Below are positions 45,044 through 56,305 of a stretch of 64,000 nucleotides of DNA, one piece after another; the stretch's first letter is position 1, and every line of letters starts with the position of its first letter. The stretch is from Methylobacillus glycogenes JCM 2850 (lineage in GTDB: Bacteria > Pseudomonadota > Gammaproteobacteria > Burkholderiales > Methylophilaceae). The notes under the pieces are model-generated. The model did not search any database. It was not told the DNA's origin and saw only the letters and a program-made list of their open reading frames with translations. The stretch lies in contig NZ_BAMT01000001.1 of NCBI RefSeq assembly GCF_000617925.1, positions 558,001 to 622,000 of the forward strand, in the 5' to 3' direction. The position numbers were made by a program, and so were the translations under genes.

Positions 45044-45871
45044 ATGCTGAAAACCCGCCTGCTGACGGCAGCTGTCCTGATTCCACTCTTTTTGGCAGCG
45101 CTATTCCTTTTGCCTGAGCCTTTCTGGTCACTGCTGATGTTGGCAGGTAGCCTGATCGGCCTGTGGGAATGGTCCAAGATGGCCAGCTTTAAGCCAGCGG
45201 TGCGTTATCTTTATGTGGCAGCTGCAGGCGTCGCTGGAGTGTTCTTCACCTTCTGGCGCGGCCCTGAGTATGCTTATATGCAGGAATACGCGCTGTACTG
45301 GAGCCTGATTGCGGCAGTGGTGTTCTGGTTTGTGATTATTCCACCCTGGCTCGCAACGCGTTTTCAGTTGCGCAATGTCTACTTGATGATGCTCACGGGT
45401 TGGCTGCTGGTTCTGCCGCTCTGGCAATCTTTGGTTAGCCTGCGTGAACGCAGCCCCTGGCTGTTGCTGGGCCTGATGCTGCTGATCTGGATCGCTGATA
45501 GTGCAGCTTATTTCAGCGGTAAGCGTTTCGGCAAGCGCAAGCTGGCGGTCAACATCAGCCCAGGCAAAACCTGGGAGGGCGTGCTGGGTGCCTTGGTGGT
45601 GGTTAGCCTTTATGGCCTAGCGCTATGCTATTTCCTCGATATCCCTCTTTGGCTAATCCCTGCCTTGTGGTTGTTGACTGTGCTCAGCATCATGGGGGAT
45701 TTATTCGAATCCTTGATCAAGCGTCAAGGCGGACTTAAAGACAGTGGCGCTTTGCTGCCAGGTCATGGCGGTATTCTGGATCGCGTTGACGGCCTCACCT
45801 CCAGCCTGCCGATTGCCACCTTCATGATTTACCTTCCTCTCTATTATCAAGCGTGGATGCAATCCGCGTGA
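45044..45871 (+). CDS. cdsA: Phosphatidate cytidylyltransferase
   Basis: A 275-residue multi-pass membrane enzyme making CDP-diacylglycerol. The family signature is visible: [37 protein letters not shown] (key Asp residues), as is [14 protein letters not shown]. At least seven hydrophobic segments. Its stop codon overlaps the GTG start of dxr (GTGA). Confidence 0.97.
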   Translation: MLKTRLLTAAVLIPLFLAALFLLPEPFWSLLMLAGSLIGLWEWSKMASFKPAVRYLYVAAAGVAGVFFTFWRGPEYAYMQEYALYWSLIAAVVFWFVIIPPWLATRFQLRNVYLMMLTGWLLVLPLWQSLVSLRERSPWLLLGLMLLIWIADSAAYFSGKRFGKRKLAVNISPGKTWEGVLGALVVVSLYGLALCYFLDIPLWLIPALWLLTVLSIMGDLFESLIKRQGGLKDSGALLPGHGGILDRVDGLTSSLPIATFMIYLPLYYQAWMQSA

Positions 45872-47078
45872 GCTCCCCCATGCCAAGCAATGCAGCAAGT
45901 CGTCCACAAAATGTCACCATCCTGGGCGCCACCGGCACCATAGGCCTTAACACGCTGGACGTGATTGCACGTCATCCCGGGCAATACCGCGTTTTTGCGC
46001 TCACCGCCAATTCACGAGTTGCTGAGCTGGCAGCGTTATGCCAGCAGTATCAGCCGCGCTTTGCCGTGATGCTGGATGCGGATGCAGCAGAGAACTTGCA
46101 GACCTTGCTGGCTGGTAGCGATACCGTGGTGCTCTCAGGCCTGGCTGGGCTGGAGCAAGTGGCAGCACATCCAGAGGTGGATGTAGTGATGGCGGCGATT
46201 GTTGGTGCGGCTGGGCTTAAGCCTGCATGGCAGCCGCGCAGGCTGGCAAGCGTATTCTGCTGGCCAACAAGGAAACCCTGGTGATGGCGGGCAGCTTGTT
46301 TATGCAAGCCGTACAAGCGGGCGGGGCAACCTTGTTGCCTATAGACAGTGAGCACAATGCCATTTTTCAAGTAATGCCCCCTGGGCGTCTCGCGCATCTG
46401 CAAGATGGCGGTGTGCGGCGTATTTTATTAACGGCATCCGGCGGGCCGTTCCGCAAGGCCAGTGCCGAAGAACTCAAGGCGGTCACCCCAGCACAGGCAC
46501 TGAATCACCCGAATTGGGTGATGGGCCCCAAAATCACCATAGATTCCGCTACCTTGATGAACAAGGGGCTGGAAGTAATAGAAGCCCACTGGCTGTTTAA
46601 CGCGCCAGCGGACAAGATAGAAGTGGTAGTGCATCCGCAAAGCGTGATCCATTCCATGGTGGAATATGTCGATGGCTCAGTGCTGGCGCAGTTGGGTAAC
46701 CCTGATATGCGCACGCCTATTGCCTATGGTCTGGCTTACCCACAGCGCATTGATGCTGGTGTGGGTTCGCTTGATCTATTCAAAATTGCGCGTCTCGATT
46801 TCGAAGCGCCTGATAGTGTACGTTTCCCTTGTTTGCGTCTGGCATTTGATGTCTTGAAGCAAGGTGGAACTGCACCAGCAATTCTCAATGCGGCTAACGA
46901 GGTGGCGGTTGATGCCTTCCTCAAGGGCGCAATAGGCTTCCAGGATATTCCTCGTTTGATAGAGGGGGTGCTGGAAGCATCAACGATTACTCCTGTTACT
47001 TCCATTGCCCAGTTGGTCGAGGTTGACCAGCAAGCCAGGTTGCAGGCGCAGGAATGGAGACAATTGGAAACATGCTGA
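45868..47078 (+). CDS. dxr: 1-deoxy-D-xylulose-5-phosphate reductoisomerase (frame broken near 46224)
   Basis: The second enzyme of the MEP isoprenoid pathway. NADPH-binding [23 protein letters not shown] (LGATGTIG in place of the usual LGSTGSIG), then [51 protein letters not shown] and [27 protein letters not shown]: all metal- and substrate-binding blocks. The break is in CCTGCATGGCAG, probably CCTGCCATGGCAG (one C lost); the frame then reads [15 protein letters not shown]. About 403 residues when corrected. The GTG at 45868, overlapping the cdsA stop, is the likely start; ATG 45880 is the alternative. Essential and single-copy, so the break is almost certainly a sequence error. Confidence 0.95.
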
Positions 47079-48437
47079 CACTCGTCGCTTTTGTCGTCAC
47101 TCTCGGTATATTGATTGCCGTTCATGAGTACGGGCATTTTCAGGTGGCCCGCTGGTGCGGCGTGAAAGTGCTGCGATTCTCCCTGGGGTTTGGCAAGCCT
47201 ATCTTCTCGCGCCGTTTTGGCGCGGATCGCACAGAGTTTGTTGTGTCTATATTGCCGTTTGGCGGCTACGTCAAAATGCTGGATGAGTGTGAGTTGCCCA
47301 ATCCCCATGCCTTGAGCGAGGCTGAGTTGCAGCGTGCCTTCAATCGTCAGTCGGTCTGGAAGCGCATTGCCATTGTCTCAGCTGGCCCTGCGGCCAACTT
47401 GATACTGGCCGTGTTGCTGTACTGGGTACTGTTTATGCAGGGCGTGGCTGGTATGAAGCCATTGCTAGGCGAGATTGAGGCCGCCACTCCCGCAGCCCAG
47501 GCAGGCTTTAAAACGCAGGATTTGATCACCGAAGTGGCGGGCGAGGGCGTGTCCAGCTGGACTGATGTGCGTTGGATATTGCTGCAGCAAACTATCAAAA
47601 CCCCTGAAGTCACCGTCAAAGTTGAGGATCAGGCCCGTCAGACTCGCTTATTGAATCTGCGCCTAGACAGCCTGGGCAAAGATGATTTTGAAGACGATTT
47701 TCTTGGCAAGCTGGGGTTGACACCATACCGCCCAGCCATGCTGGCGCGCCTGGGAGATATCTTGCCTGGTAGCGTTGCAGATAGGGCAGGCTTGCGTAGT
47801 GGCGATGTAGTGCTGGCTGTGAATGATAAGCCATCACCGAGTGGGAGCAGTTTGTCACGCTTATCCGTGAGCAGCCAGGCAAGCCACTCGCATTGCGCCT
47901 GCAACGTGGCAGCGAAGAGCTGGATGCCATGGTGACACCGGATGCGGAAACCGAAGATGGCAAGACCATAGGCGCATAGGTGCCGCCTTTCAGCCTGATG
48001 CTGCGCTGATGGAAAAGCTCTCTGTGACCGTCAATTACGGGCCTTTGCAATCTTTTACCCGCGCCATGGACAAGACCTGGGAAACCTCGATATTCAGCCT
48101 GAAAATGCTGGGGCGTATGGTGACGGGAGAGGCTTCCTGGAAGGGTGTGAGTGGCCCTGTGACCATCGCCAGCTACGCCGGGCAAAGTGCCCATATCGGC
48201 TGGAAGTCATTCATCGGCTTCCTGGCCTTGATCAGCATCAGCCTGGGCGTGCTAAATCTCTTGCCTGTGCCAGTGTTGGATGGGGGGCATTTGCTGTATT
48301 ATACGGTGGAGATTTTCAAGGGTAGTCCGGTCTCCGAAGCCACCATGGAAGTAGGGCAGCGCATCGGTTTGGCCATTCTGGCATTGCTGATGGCGGTCGC
48401 TTTTTACAATGACATTACCAGGTTTATAACAGGTTGA
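47072..48437 (+). CDS. rseP: Site-2 protease RseP (two frame breaks, near 47833 and 47973)
   Basis: An inner-membrane zinc metalloprotease: HEYGH in the first membrane helix (residues about 19-23), two PDZ domains, and the C-terminal [13 protein letters not shown]. It cleaves anti-sigma-E in envelope stress. Breaks: AAGCCATCACC lacks one base (frame then reads [25 protein letters not shown]), and ATAGGCGCATAGG lacks one more (then [16 protein letters not shown]). Corrected length about 455. The ATG at 47072 overlaps the dxr stop, matches the family start MLTLVAFVV and is preferred to 47054. It lies directly before bamA, the conserved order. Confidence 0.95.
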
Positions 48438-48441
48438 TTTA

Positions 48442-50780
48442 ATGAAGTGTGGCATGAAGCTTAAATATATCCCCTTATTGATCCTCGGACTTTACTCTAC
48501 TTCAGCACTGGCTCAAGACCCATTCGTCGTCAAGGATATTCGCGTCGAAGGTTTGCAACGTACCGAAGCTGGCACCGTATTCAATTACCTGCCCGTACGC
48601 GTGGGTGACACCATGACGGACGAAAAAGCCACGCAGGCCATTAAGTCTTTATATGGCACAGGGTTCTTCAAGGACGTCCGCATAGAGTCAGAAAATGGCG
48701 TCCTGGTGGTCATGGTGCAAGAGCGTTCAGCCATTGCCCAGATTACCTTCAACGGCAATAAGTCTTTCCCCAGCGACAAGATGAAAGATGGCCTCAAGCA
48801 GATCGGCCTAGCCGAAGGCTTGATCTTCGATCAGTCCATGCTCGACAGGGCAGAGCAGGAAATCAAGCGCCAGTATTTATCCCAAGGTAAATACGGTGCC
48901 TCGGTGAAAACCTCTGTTAGCCCACTGGAGCGTAACCGCGTTGCGGTGCGCTTTGATATTGAGGAAGGCGCAGTCTCCAAGATTCGCAACATCAATATCG
49001 TCGGCAACAAAGAGTTTACCCAGGAACAATTGCTGGAAAAACTCACGCTGACCACGCCTAACTGGCTGACCTGGTGGAACAAGAACGACCAGTACTCCAA
49101 GCAAAAGCTCACAGCAGATCTGGAAGCGCTGCGTTCTTTCTATATGAACCAGGGTTATCTCGAATTCAATATCGACTCCACACAGGTGTCGATTACGCCT
49201 GACAAGCGAGACATCTACATCACCGTCAATGTCACCGAAGGTGAGAAGTACACCGTCACCGATGTCAAAATGGCGGGTGAGATGCTGATCCCGGAATCAG
49301 AGGCACGCAAGCTCATTTCTGTTGCTCCTGGCGAAATATTCAATCGCCAGCGTGTCACCGAGTCCAGCAAGGCGATCAATGACCGTTTGGGTAATGATGG
49401 CTATGCCTTCTCCAACGTCAATGCCATTCCGGATGTAGACAAGGACAAGCATACGGTTGCGTTTACCTTCTTTATAGACCCAGGTCGCCGCGTCTATGTG
49501 CGCCGTATCAACCTGACGGGTAACACCCGTACGCGTGATGAAGTGCTGCGTCGTGAAATGCGCCAGCTGGAATCTGCTTGGTATGGTGCCGATAAGATTG
49601 AGCGTTCCAAGCAACGCCTGGAGCGTCTGCAGTTCTTCTCAGATGTTAACGTCGAGACACCTGCGGTTCCTGGTACGACTGATCAGGTGGACCTCAATAT
49701 CAACGTGACCGAGCGCTCTACTGGTAGCGTGATGTTTGGTGCTGGTTTGTCCAGCTATGAAGGTGTGGTGCTGGGCGTTACCGTTAACCAGAATAACTTC
49801 CTGGGCACGGGTAATCGTGTCGCGGCACAGGTGAATACTGGTCGTATCAATACCGTGTACTCGCTGACATATACCGACCCATACTTCACACCAGATGGCG
49901 TCAGCCGTGGCTTCAACGTCTACAGACGTGATGTGGATACCACTTATCTGCGTACTGGTGACTACAAGACTTCATCCTTCGGTGCAGGTGTGAACTTCGG
50001 CATGCCGCTCAATGAGCGTGACTCCGTCAATGCGGGCCTGACCTTCGACTACACCGATGTTGAACTGACCAGCAACAGCCCACCGCAATTCCGTCGCTAT
50101 TGCGGCAATGACACCACCAGTACTGGTTGCAGCAACACTTCATGGTTCACCAGCTTGTCCTGGGCGCACGATACGCGCGACAACATCATGTTCCCGAACA
50201 AGGGCGTGCTGCAACGTATCAGTTCGGAAATTGGTTTGCCTGGACTGGATCTGCAATACTACAAAGTTGAGTACAAGCACTCCTGGTACAAAGATGTCAG
50301 CAAGAACGTGACCTTTATGCTGAATGGTGAAATTGGCTACGGCAACACCTATGGCGACAAGGACTTCCCGTTCTTCAAGAACTTCTATGCCGGTGGTGTG
50401 AACTCGGTACGTGGTTACGAACAAAGCTCCATAGGCCCGCGTATTTATGACGTGAATGGTAATTACCGTGACTTTGCTGCGGGTGGTACCAAACGTCTGC
50501 TTGGCAACGCTGAGTTGTATTTCCCTATTCCGGGCATGAAGGATAACAACGCCTTGCGCTTGAGCGCCTTCGTTGATGCAGGCTCGATTGCGGGTGACGG
50601 TATTGATGAGTCAGGCCGTAGTTACTCTACCAGCCTTGGCGATATTCGTTATTCCACTGGTATCGGTGTAAGCTGGCTGTCACCATTTGGCCCGATCAAA
50701 TTGGTGCTGGCCAAGCCGCTTAACAAACAAGACGGCGATAGAACCAGATGCTGCAATTCCAGATGGGTAATCAGTTCTAA
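48442..50780 (+). CDS. bamA: Outer-membrane protein assembly factor BamA (frame broken near 50744)
   Basis: About 779 residues: signal peptide (cleavage after ALA near 25), five POTRA domains (about 26-420) and a 16-strand barrel with the conserved loop-6 motif VRGYEQSSIGPR. It inserts all outer-membrane beta-barrels, including the TonB receptors here. As read, the end is a false extension; restoring one C in GAACCAGATG gives RTQMLQFQMGNQF and a stop at 50778, with the obligatory terminal Phe. The ATG at 48442 has AGG upstream; the one at 48454 is possible. Followed by skp. Confidence 0.96.
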
Positions 50781-50890
50781 GGGGTTTAGGTTTAGAAGTA
50801 TAGGATTTGTTGCCTAGCCAGCAAATCCATGATGGCAAATATTAAAGCTTAAATATTGTAGTAAAAGCGTGAATTTCAGGAGAAAGTCAA

Positions 50891-51394
50891 TTGAATAAGT
50901 TGTTGAAAAGTCTGTTGGTTGCCAGTCTGTTTACTTTTGCAGCCAATACACAGGCCGCAGAGCTGAAGATTGGTTATGTGCAGGTCGACAAGATCCTGCA
51001 GGAAGCGCCTCAAACTGCCGAAAGCGGCAAGAAGCTGGAAAAGGAATTTGGCCCGCGTACTTCCGAGCTGGATAGGCTGCAAAAGCAGATCAAGGATCTG
51101 GAAACCGCGTTGGACAAGGACAGCCTCACCATGTCTGAAGCTGACCGTCGCAACAAAGAGCGTGATGCTTCTAACCTCAAGATCGAGTTCCAGCGCAAGC
51201 AACGTGAACTGCGTGAAGATGTGAACCTGCGCAAGAACGAAGAACTGGGCGTGTTGCAAGACCGTATCAACAAAGCTGTGACTTCAGTTTCTGAAGCTGA
51301 AGGTTATGATCTGGTGGTATACGGCGGTGTTGCCTATGCCAACAAGAAGATCGACATTACCGACAAGGTTCTGAAGTCTCTGGGCAAGAAGTAA
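50891..51394 (+). CDS. skp: Periplasmic chaperone Skp/OmpH
   Basis: A 167-residue protein: signal peptide (cleavage after TQA near residue 22), then LKIGYVQVDKILQEAPQ and long charged coiled-coil arms (DRLQKQIKDLETALDKD; RRNKERDASNLKIEFQRKQREL), the tentacles that hold unfolded outer-membrane proteins. The start is TTG with AGGAG 8 bases upstream. It sits between bamA and lpxD as usual. Confidence 0.95.
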   Translation: MNKLLKSLLVASLFTFAANTQAAELKIGYVQVDKILQEAPQTAESGKKLEKEFGPRTSELDRLQKQIKDLETALDKDSLTMSEADRRNKERDASNLKIEFQRKQRELREDVNLRKNEELGVLQDRINKAVTSVSEAEGYDLVVYGGVAYANKKIDITDKVLKSLGKK

Positions 51395-51406
51395 TTCAGT
51401 TTTTGC

Positions 51407-52461
51407 ATGAGCACCAGTTACACCCTGCAGGAAATCGTATCCAGGCTGGGCGGTGAAATTCAGGGAGACGGCACGCTGCAAATCAGCCGTGTTGCCTCCC
51501 TGGCTAATGCCCGCTCCGGTCAGATCAGCTTCCTTACCGATACCAAGTACCGATCCGTATTGGCAACTACCCAGGCCAGCGCAGTCATCCTCAAGCCCGA
51601 GCATCAAGCTGAGACGACATTGCCACGGATACTGACTGACAATCCCTATGCGTATTTCGCAAGACTTTCAGAGCTGCTGAATCCGGTAGCTAGCTATACC
51701 CCTGGAGTTGCAGCGAGTGCAGTGATTGCCGCCAGTGCGCGCGTACCTGCCAGTTGTACCATCATGGATAACGTCGTCATTGCCGAGCATGTAGTGCTGG
51801 GCGAGCGTGTCGTGATTCACGCTGGTAGCGTGGTAGGCGAGGGCACTGAGCTGGGTGATGACGTGGTATTGCAGGCCAATGTCACGATTTACCACCATTG
51901 TCAGATAGGCGCGCGTTGCACGATATTCTCTGGCAGCGTGATTGGTGGAGATGGATTCGGCTACGCACCCGACAATGGACGTTGGGTCAAGATTCCGCAA
52001 GTGGGCCGCGTGGTCATTGAAGATGATGTCGATATCGGCGCCAACACTACGATAGATCGTGGTGCGCTGGATGACACCATCATCGGCCAGGGCTGCAAGA
52101 TTGATAACCTGGTGCAAATTGGTCACAACTGCCGTATTGGTGCGCACAGCGTGATCGCTGGCTGTGTGGGCATCGCTGGCAGTGCAGTGCTAGGGCAGCA
52201 TTGCCGCATTGGCGGAGCGCCATGATACTGGGACACCTGGAAATCGCTGATGGCGTGACCGTGTCGCCAGGGAGTATGATTACACGTTCGCTGAACAAGG
52301 CGGACACCTACACCGCCTTGATGCCGTTCCAAAGCCATGATGAATGGCTCAGGACCGCCGCCAGCATCCGGCGACTGGGGGAGCTTGCAGACCGCGTCAA
52401 GCAGCTGGAAAAACAGCTTGATCGCTTGCAGGTATCGACCTCCCAGGGAGATAAACAATAA
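51407..52461 (+). CDS. lpxD: UDP-3-O-(3-hydroxyacyl)glucosamine N-acyltransferase (frame broken near 52213)
   Basis: The third enzyme of lipid A synthesis: an N-terminal uridine-binding domain (about 1-100) and a left-handed beta-helix of hexapeptide repeats ([35 protein letters not shown]), with catalytic His in QIGHNCRIG. The frame breaks in GGCGGAGCGCC, where one G is missing (GGCGGAGGCGCC gives [16 protein letters not shown]). Corrected length about 351 residues, the C-terminal helix reading [16 protein letters not shown]. Overlapping-operon spacing (12 bases) to skp. Confidence 0.95.
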
Positions 52462-52487
52462 ATTGAGGTTGAGAGACGAGAAAAGCC

Positions 52488-52947
52488 ATGACTGAACAAG
52501 CCACTACGAGCATGGATATTCATGAAATATTGGAATACCTGCCACACCGCTATCCATTTGTATTGGTAGATCGTGTGCTTTCAATGGAATTGAACAAGGA
52601 AATCGTCGCCGTCAAAAACGTCACGATTAACGAACCTTTCTTCCCAGGTCACTTTCCCTATCATCGTCATGCCCGGGGTGCTGATCGTGGAAGCCATGGC
52701 GCAGGCCGCCGCCATTCTGTCTTTTAAGACCATGGATACCAAGCCTAACGACAAATCGGTTTACTACTTTGCCGGTATGGATAACGTACGCTTCAAAAAG
52801 CCGGTTTCCCCCGGCGATCAATTGATACTCAAGGTCAGCATAGACCGTATCCTGCGCGGCATCTGGAAATACAAGGGCCAGGCCCTGGTGGATGACGTAG
52901 TGGTGGCTGAGGCCGATATGATGTGTATCCTGAAGGCAATAGATTAA
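52488..52947 (+). CDS. fabZ: 3-hydroxyacyl-ACP dehydratase FabZ (frame broken near 52662)
   Basis: A 153-residue hot-dog enzyme. [22 protein letters not shown] and FFPGHFP lead to the active site; the family sequence [14 protein letters not shown] (catalytic His just before, Glu within) appears after the break. TATCATCGTCATG shows two missing bases (CATCCGGTCATG expected). It dehydrates 3-hydroxyacyl-ACP in fatty acid elongation. Located between lpxD and lpxA, the standard order; its stop precedes the lpxA ATG by two bases. Confidence 0.95.
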
Positions 52948-52949
52948 GC

Positions 52950-53732
52950 ATGACAGAACCCAAGATTCATCCTACCGCCCTGGTGGATGCCAAGGCCGAG
53001 CTGGATTCCAGTGTAGAAGTTGGTCCGTTCAGCATCATAGGCCCGGGCGTGCGCATTGACGCAGGTACCCGTGTGGCCAGCCATGTGGTGATCAAAGGCC
53101 CTACCACCATAGGCAAGGATAACCAGATTTTCCAGTACTCCTCGCTGGGCGAAGTGCCACAGGACAAGAAGTACAAGGATGAGCCTACGCTGCTGGAGAT
53201 AGGCGACGGTAATACCATACGCGAGTTCTGTACTTTCAATCGCGGTACGGTGCAGGACAAGGGCACGACCAAGATAGGCAATCACAACTGGATCATGGCG
53301 TATGTGCATATTGCCCATGATTGCCAGGTAGGCAATCACACCATCTTTGCCAACAACTCCTCGCTGGCTGGTCACGTCGATGTACATGATCATGCCATAC
53401 TCGGTGGTTTTACCCTGATTCATCAGTTCTGCAAGATAGGCTCGCATGTGATCACAGCCGTGGGCTCGGTGGTGTTCAAGGATATCCCGCCCTATGTCAC
53501 AGCGGCTGGCTATGATGCCAAGCCTCATGGCATCAACTCGGAAGGCCTCAAGCGTAGAGGCTTTACTGCGGATAATATTCTGCAGATCAAGCGTGCCTAC
53601 AAGACGCTATATCGTAACGGCCTGACGCTGGAGCAAGCCAAGCAGCAGCTGGGTGAGCAGCAGCAGAGCCATCCTGAGCTGACACTGCTGGTTGATTTCT
53701 TGCAGCAGTCCACGCGCGGTATCGTGCGCTAG
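52950..53732 (+). CDS. lpxA: UDP-N-acetylglucosamine acyltransferase
   Basis: A 260-residue hexapeptide-repeat trimer that starts lipid A synthesis. It starts [20 protein letters not shown] at 52950 (in-frame codons upstream are fabZ overlap). Repeats run to about residue 185; catalytic His in [15 protein letters not shown], and the C-terminal helices follow [18 protein letters not shown]. Intact. Confidence 0.97.
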   Translation: MTEPKIHPTALVDAKAELDSSVEVGPFSIIGPGVRIDAGTRVASHVVIKGPTTIGKDNQIFQYSSLGEVPQDKKYKDEPTLLEIGDGNTIREFCTFNRGTVQDKGTTKIGNHNWIMAYVHIAHDCQVGNHTIFANNSSLAGHVDVHDHAILGGFTLIHQFCKIGSHVITAVGSVVFKDIPPYVTAAGYDAKPHGINSEGLKRRGFTADNILQIKRAYKTLYRNGLTLEQAKQQLGEQQQSHPELTLLVDFLQQSTRGIVR

Positions 53733-53746
53733 GCGTTTGTTGCACC

Positions 53747-54883
53747 ATGCCAACTATAGGTATCGTGGCTGGGGAGGCCTCCGGCGATCTATTGGGTAGT
53801 CACCTGATCAAGGCGCTCAAGCAGCAAAGGCCAGATCTCAAGTTTGTCGGTATTGCCGGCCCCAAGATGATTTCAGAAGGGGCGGTGTCACTGTTCCCTA
53901 TGGAACGTCTCTCCGTGCGCGGTTATGTCGAGGTGTTGCGCCATCTGCCCGGCTTGTTACGCATACGCAAGCAAGTGGCTGAGCATATGCTGGAGCAGCG
54001 CCCGGATGTCTTCATAGGCATAGACGCGCCAGACTTCAATTTTGCTCTGGAGCGCAAGCTCAAGCAGCATGGTATTCCCACCATTCATTACGTCAGCCCT
54101 TCAATTTGGGCCTGGCGCAAGGGCAGGATCAAAAAGATACAACAGGCGGTATCACATATCCTCGCCTTGTTCCCGTTTGAGCCTGAGCTTTACAAGAACG
54201 CTGGCGTATCAGTTTCCTACGTAGGTCATCCGCTCGCGGATATGCTGCCCATGGTGCCTGACCGACAAGCTGCGCGCGAACATCTAAAACTGTCATTTGC
54301 CAGCCTGGTGATTGCTATGTTGCCTGGCAGCCGCCAGAGTGAAGTGCAGCAACTGGCTGATCTTTATGTGAAAGCTGCCTTGTTGATTGCGGCTGAGCGT
54401 CCAGATACCCACTTCCTGGTGCCCCTGATTACCCGTGAGACCCGCGAAATTTTTGAGCGTGTGCTTTATGCCAATCAAGCCCATGAACTGCAACTGAAGA
54501 TCTTGTTTGGCCATGCGCATCTGGCCATGGAAGCCGCTGATGCGGTGATTGTCGCTTCAGGCACGGCAACACTAGAGGCCGCCTTGCTGAAGCGACCCAT
54601 GGTGATTACTTATCGCATGCCTGCCATTAGCTGGCAGATATTAAAGCGTATGAATTACCTGCCTTATGTAGGCTTGCCCAATGTGCTGGCCGGGCGCTTT
54701 ATCGTGCCTGAGTTGCTGCAGGACGATGCCAATCCAGAAAAGCTGGCGGCGACTACCTTGCAGATGATCAATGACAAGAGCCAGCTTGCAGACATTGAAG
54801 CTGAGTTCAGGCGCATGCACGAAACCCTGCGTCAAAACACCGGGGAAAAAGCCGCGCAGGCGGTGCTGTCCTTTATCAAATGA
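53747..54883 (+). CDS. lpxB: Lipid-A-disaccharide synthase
   Basis: A 378-residue GT19 glycosyltransferase condensing UDP-diacylglucosamine with lipid X. It starts [21 protein letters not shown], with [28 protein letters not shown] and, near the C-terminus, [21 protein letters not shown]. It is intact and lies 14 bases after lpxA, completing lpxD-fabZ-lpxA-lpxB. Confidence 0.97.
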   Translation: MPTIGIVAGEASGDLLGSHLIKALKQQRPDLKFVGIAGPKMISEGAVSLFPMERLSVRGYVEVLRHLPGLLRIRKQVAEHMLEQRPDVFIGIDAPDFNFALERKLKQHGIPTIHYVSPSIWAWRKGRIKKIQQAVSHILALFPFEPELYKNAGVSVSYVGHPLADMLPMVPDRQAAREHLKLSFASLVIAMLPGSRQSEVQQLADLYVKAALLIAAERPDTHFLVPLITRETREIFERVLYANQAHELQLKILFGHAHLAMEAADAVIVASGTATLEAALLKRPMVITYRMPAISWQILKRMNYLPYVGLPNVLAGRFIVPELLQDDANPEKLAATTLQMINDKSQLADIEAEFRRMHETLRQNTGEKAAQAVLSFIK

Positions 54884-54893
54884 GTGCAATCAA

Positions 54894-55469
54894 GTGAGCG
54901 CGGTCATTCTTTGTGGCGTGGATGAGGCAGGGCGCGGACCATTAGCAGGCGCGGTGTTTGCGGCTGCCGTGATACTCAACCCCGCCAGACCTATTCCTGG
55001 CCTGGCCGATTCCAAAACCCTTAGTGAAAAAAAGCGCGATAGGCTGGCGCTGGAGATCAAGCAGCATGCGCAGGCCTGGGCTATTGCCTCATGCAGCGCC
55101 GCCGAGATTGACGAAATCAATATTCTGCAAGCCAGCCTACTGGCAATGAAACGCGCGATTGAGCAGTTATCCATAGTGCCTACCGAAGTGCAGGTCGATG
55201 GTCTGCATTGCCCGCGTATCAATATCCCGGCGCAAGGCATCATCAAGGGTGACAGCAAAGTGCAGGAAATCGCCGCGGCCTCCATACTCGCCAAGACCGC
55301 GCGTGACCTGGAAATGCAGCAGATGCATGTGCTATACCCGCAATACGATTTCGCCCGCCACAAAGGCTACCCCACCGCGCAACATCTGCAATTGCTAGGC
55401 GAGCATGGCGTTTGCGAGATACACCGCCGCAGCTATGCGCCCGTGAGACGGGCACTAGGCCTGGCTTGA
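54894..55469 (+). CDS. rnhB: Ribonuclease HII
   Basis: About 191 residues. The acidic catalytic residues lie in [15 protein letters not shown] (Asp, Glu), then DGLHCPRI and [11 protein letters not shown]. It removes ribonucleotides from RNA-DNA hybrids. The start is GTG at 54894, 10 bases after the lpxB stop; the longer ORF reading from 54771 lies in lpxB and is discarded. The last gene of the lpx operon; convergent with the next one. Confidence 0.95.
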   Translation: MSAVILCGVDEAGRGPLAGAVFAAAVILNPARPIPGLADSKTLSEKKRDRLALEIKQHAQAWAIASCSAAEIDEINILQASLLAMKRAIEQLSIVPTEVQVDGLHCPRINIPAQGIIKGDSKVQEIAAASILAKTARDLEMQQMHVLYPQYDFARHKGYPTAQHLQLLGEHGVCEIHRRSYAPVRRALGLA

Positions 55470-55544
55470 GCTGCTGCTTGCAGCACACTCCTTAAATCTC
55501 ATCTTTTAAAAATTCAATTGTTCAGTGATTGCTGAAGCAGGGGT

Positions 55545-56305
55545 CTAGGCTTGCAAGAGAAACACCGTGGGCTGCTTATGCAACTCTGGCAATTCTTTTA
55601 GCTTGGCCCAGTCGGCAATGCGCTTGCTGATAATCAACTCGGTAGGCAGGCTGATATTACGCGCAACGCATAGCGTGGTTTCAGGTTTGCAGTGCGCCAG
55701 CATATCTTCCAACAAATGCTGATTACGGTAAGGCGTCTCAATAAAAATCTGAGTTTCACCATGCTGCAGAGACTGGCGCTCGATTTCACGCAGTCGATTG
55801 ATACGCGCCTGTTTATCGCTGGGGATATAGCCCAGAAAACTGAAACGCTGACCATTCATGCCTGAGGCCATCAAGGCCAGCAGTATGGATGAAGGCCCCA
55901 CTAGAGGCGCCACGCGGATATCGCGCTTGTGCGCCAGCGCGGCCAACCTTGCGCCAGGGTCGGCAATACCGGGGCAGCCTGCCTCAGACATCAGGCCTAC
56001 ATCTTCACCAGCCAGCAAGGGCTGGAGCAGGCAGGTAGTTCGGCATCACTGGTGTGCTCATTCAGCAGATGCAAAGTCAGCTCGCGCACTGGTTTGTCGG
56101 TTTTGAACAGGCTGAGAAAACGCCTTGCGGTTTTTTCGTTTTCTACAATAAAGGTAGAAAGCTTGCGCGCCTGGGCGATGACCTCGGCAGGCAGAACCTG
56201 CTCCAGGCTATCACTGCCCAGGGTGACTGGCAGCATATACAGCGTGCCCTTTTTGCTGCTGCCTGGCTTTTTGTTTTCTGAGGTTTGAGTTTCTGCTTGG
56301 CTCAC
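55545..56305 (-). CDS. RsmI-like SAM-dependent methyltransferase, tetrapyrrole-methylase fold (frame broken near 56022)
   Basis: About 253 residues. The fold shows GTLYMLPVTLG, then after the break LLAGEDVGLMSEAGCPGIADPGARL (the SAM-binding GlyXXSDAG-type loop) and LVGPSSILLALMASGMNGQRFSFLGYIP, as in the RsmI family that 2-prime-O-methylates C1402 of 16S rRNA. It is shorter than true RsmI (about 285) and resembles the second, uncharacterised paralogue of betaproteobacteria. One C is missing in CTGCCTGCTCC (frame then ALLQPLLAGED). The start is a GTG that overlaps the upstream stop (TAGTG). Confidence 0.82.

Noticed and set aside
46200-48000. Frame breaks in dxr and rseP considered as programmed frameshifts or gene decay
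   Set aside because: No slippery heptamer or downstream stem is seen, the genes are essential, and the same one-base pattern occurs in some 25 unrelated genes.
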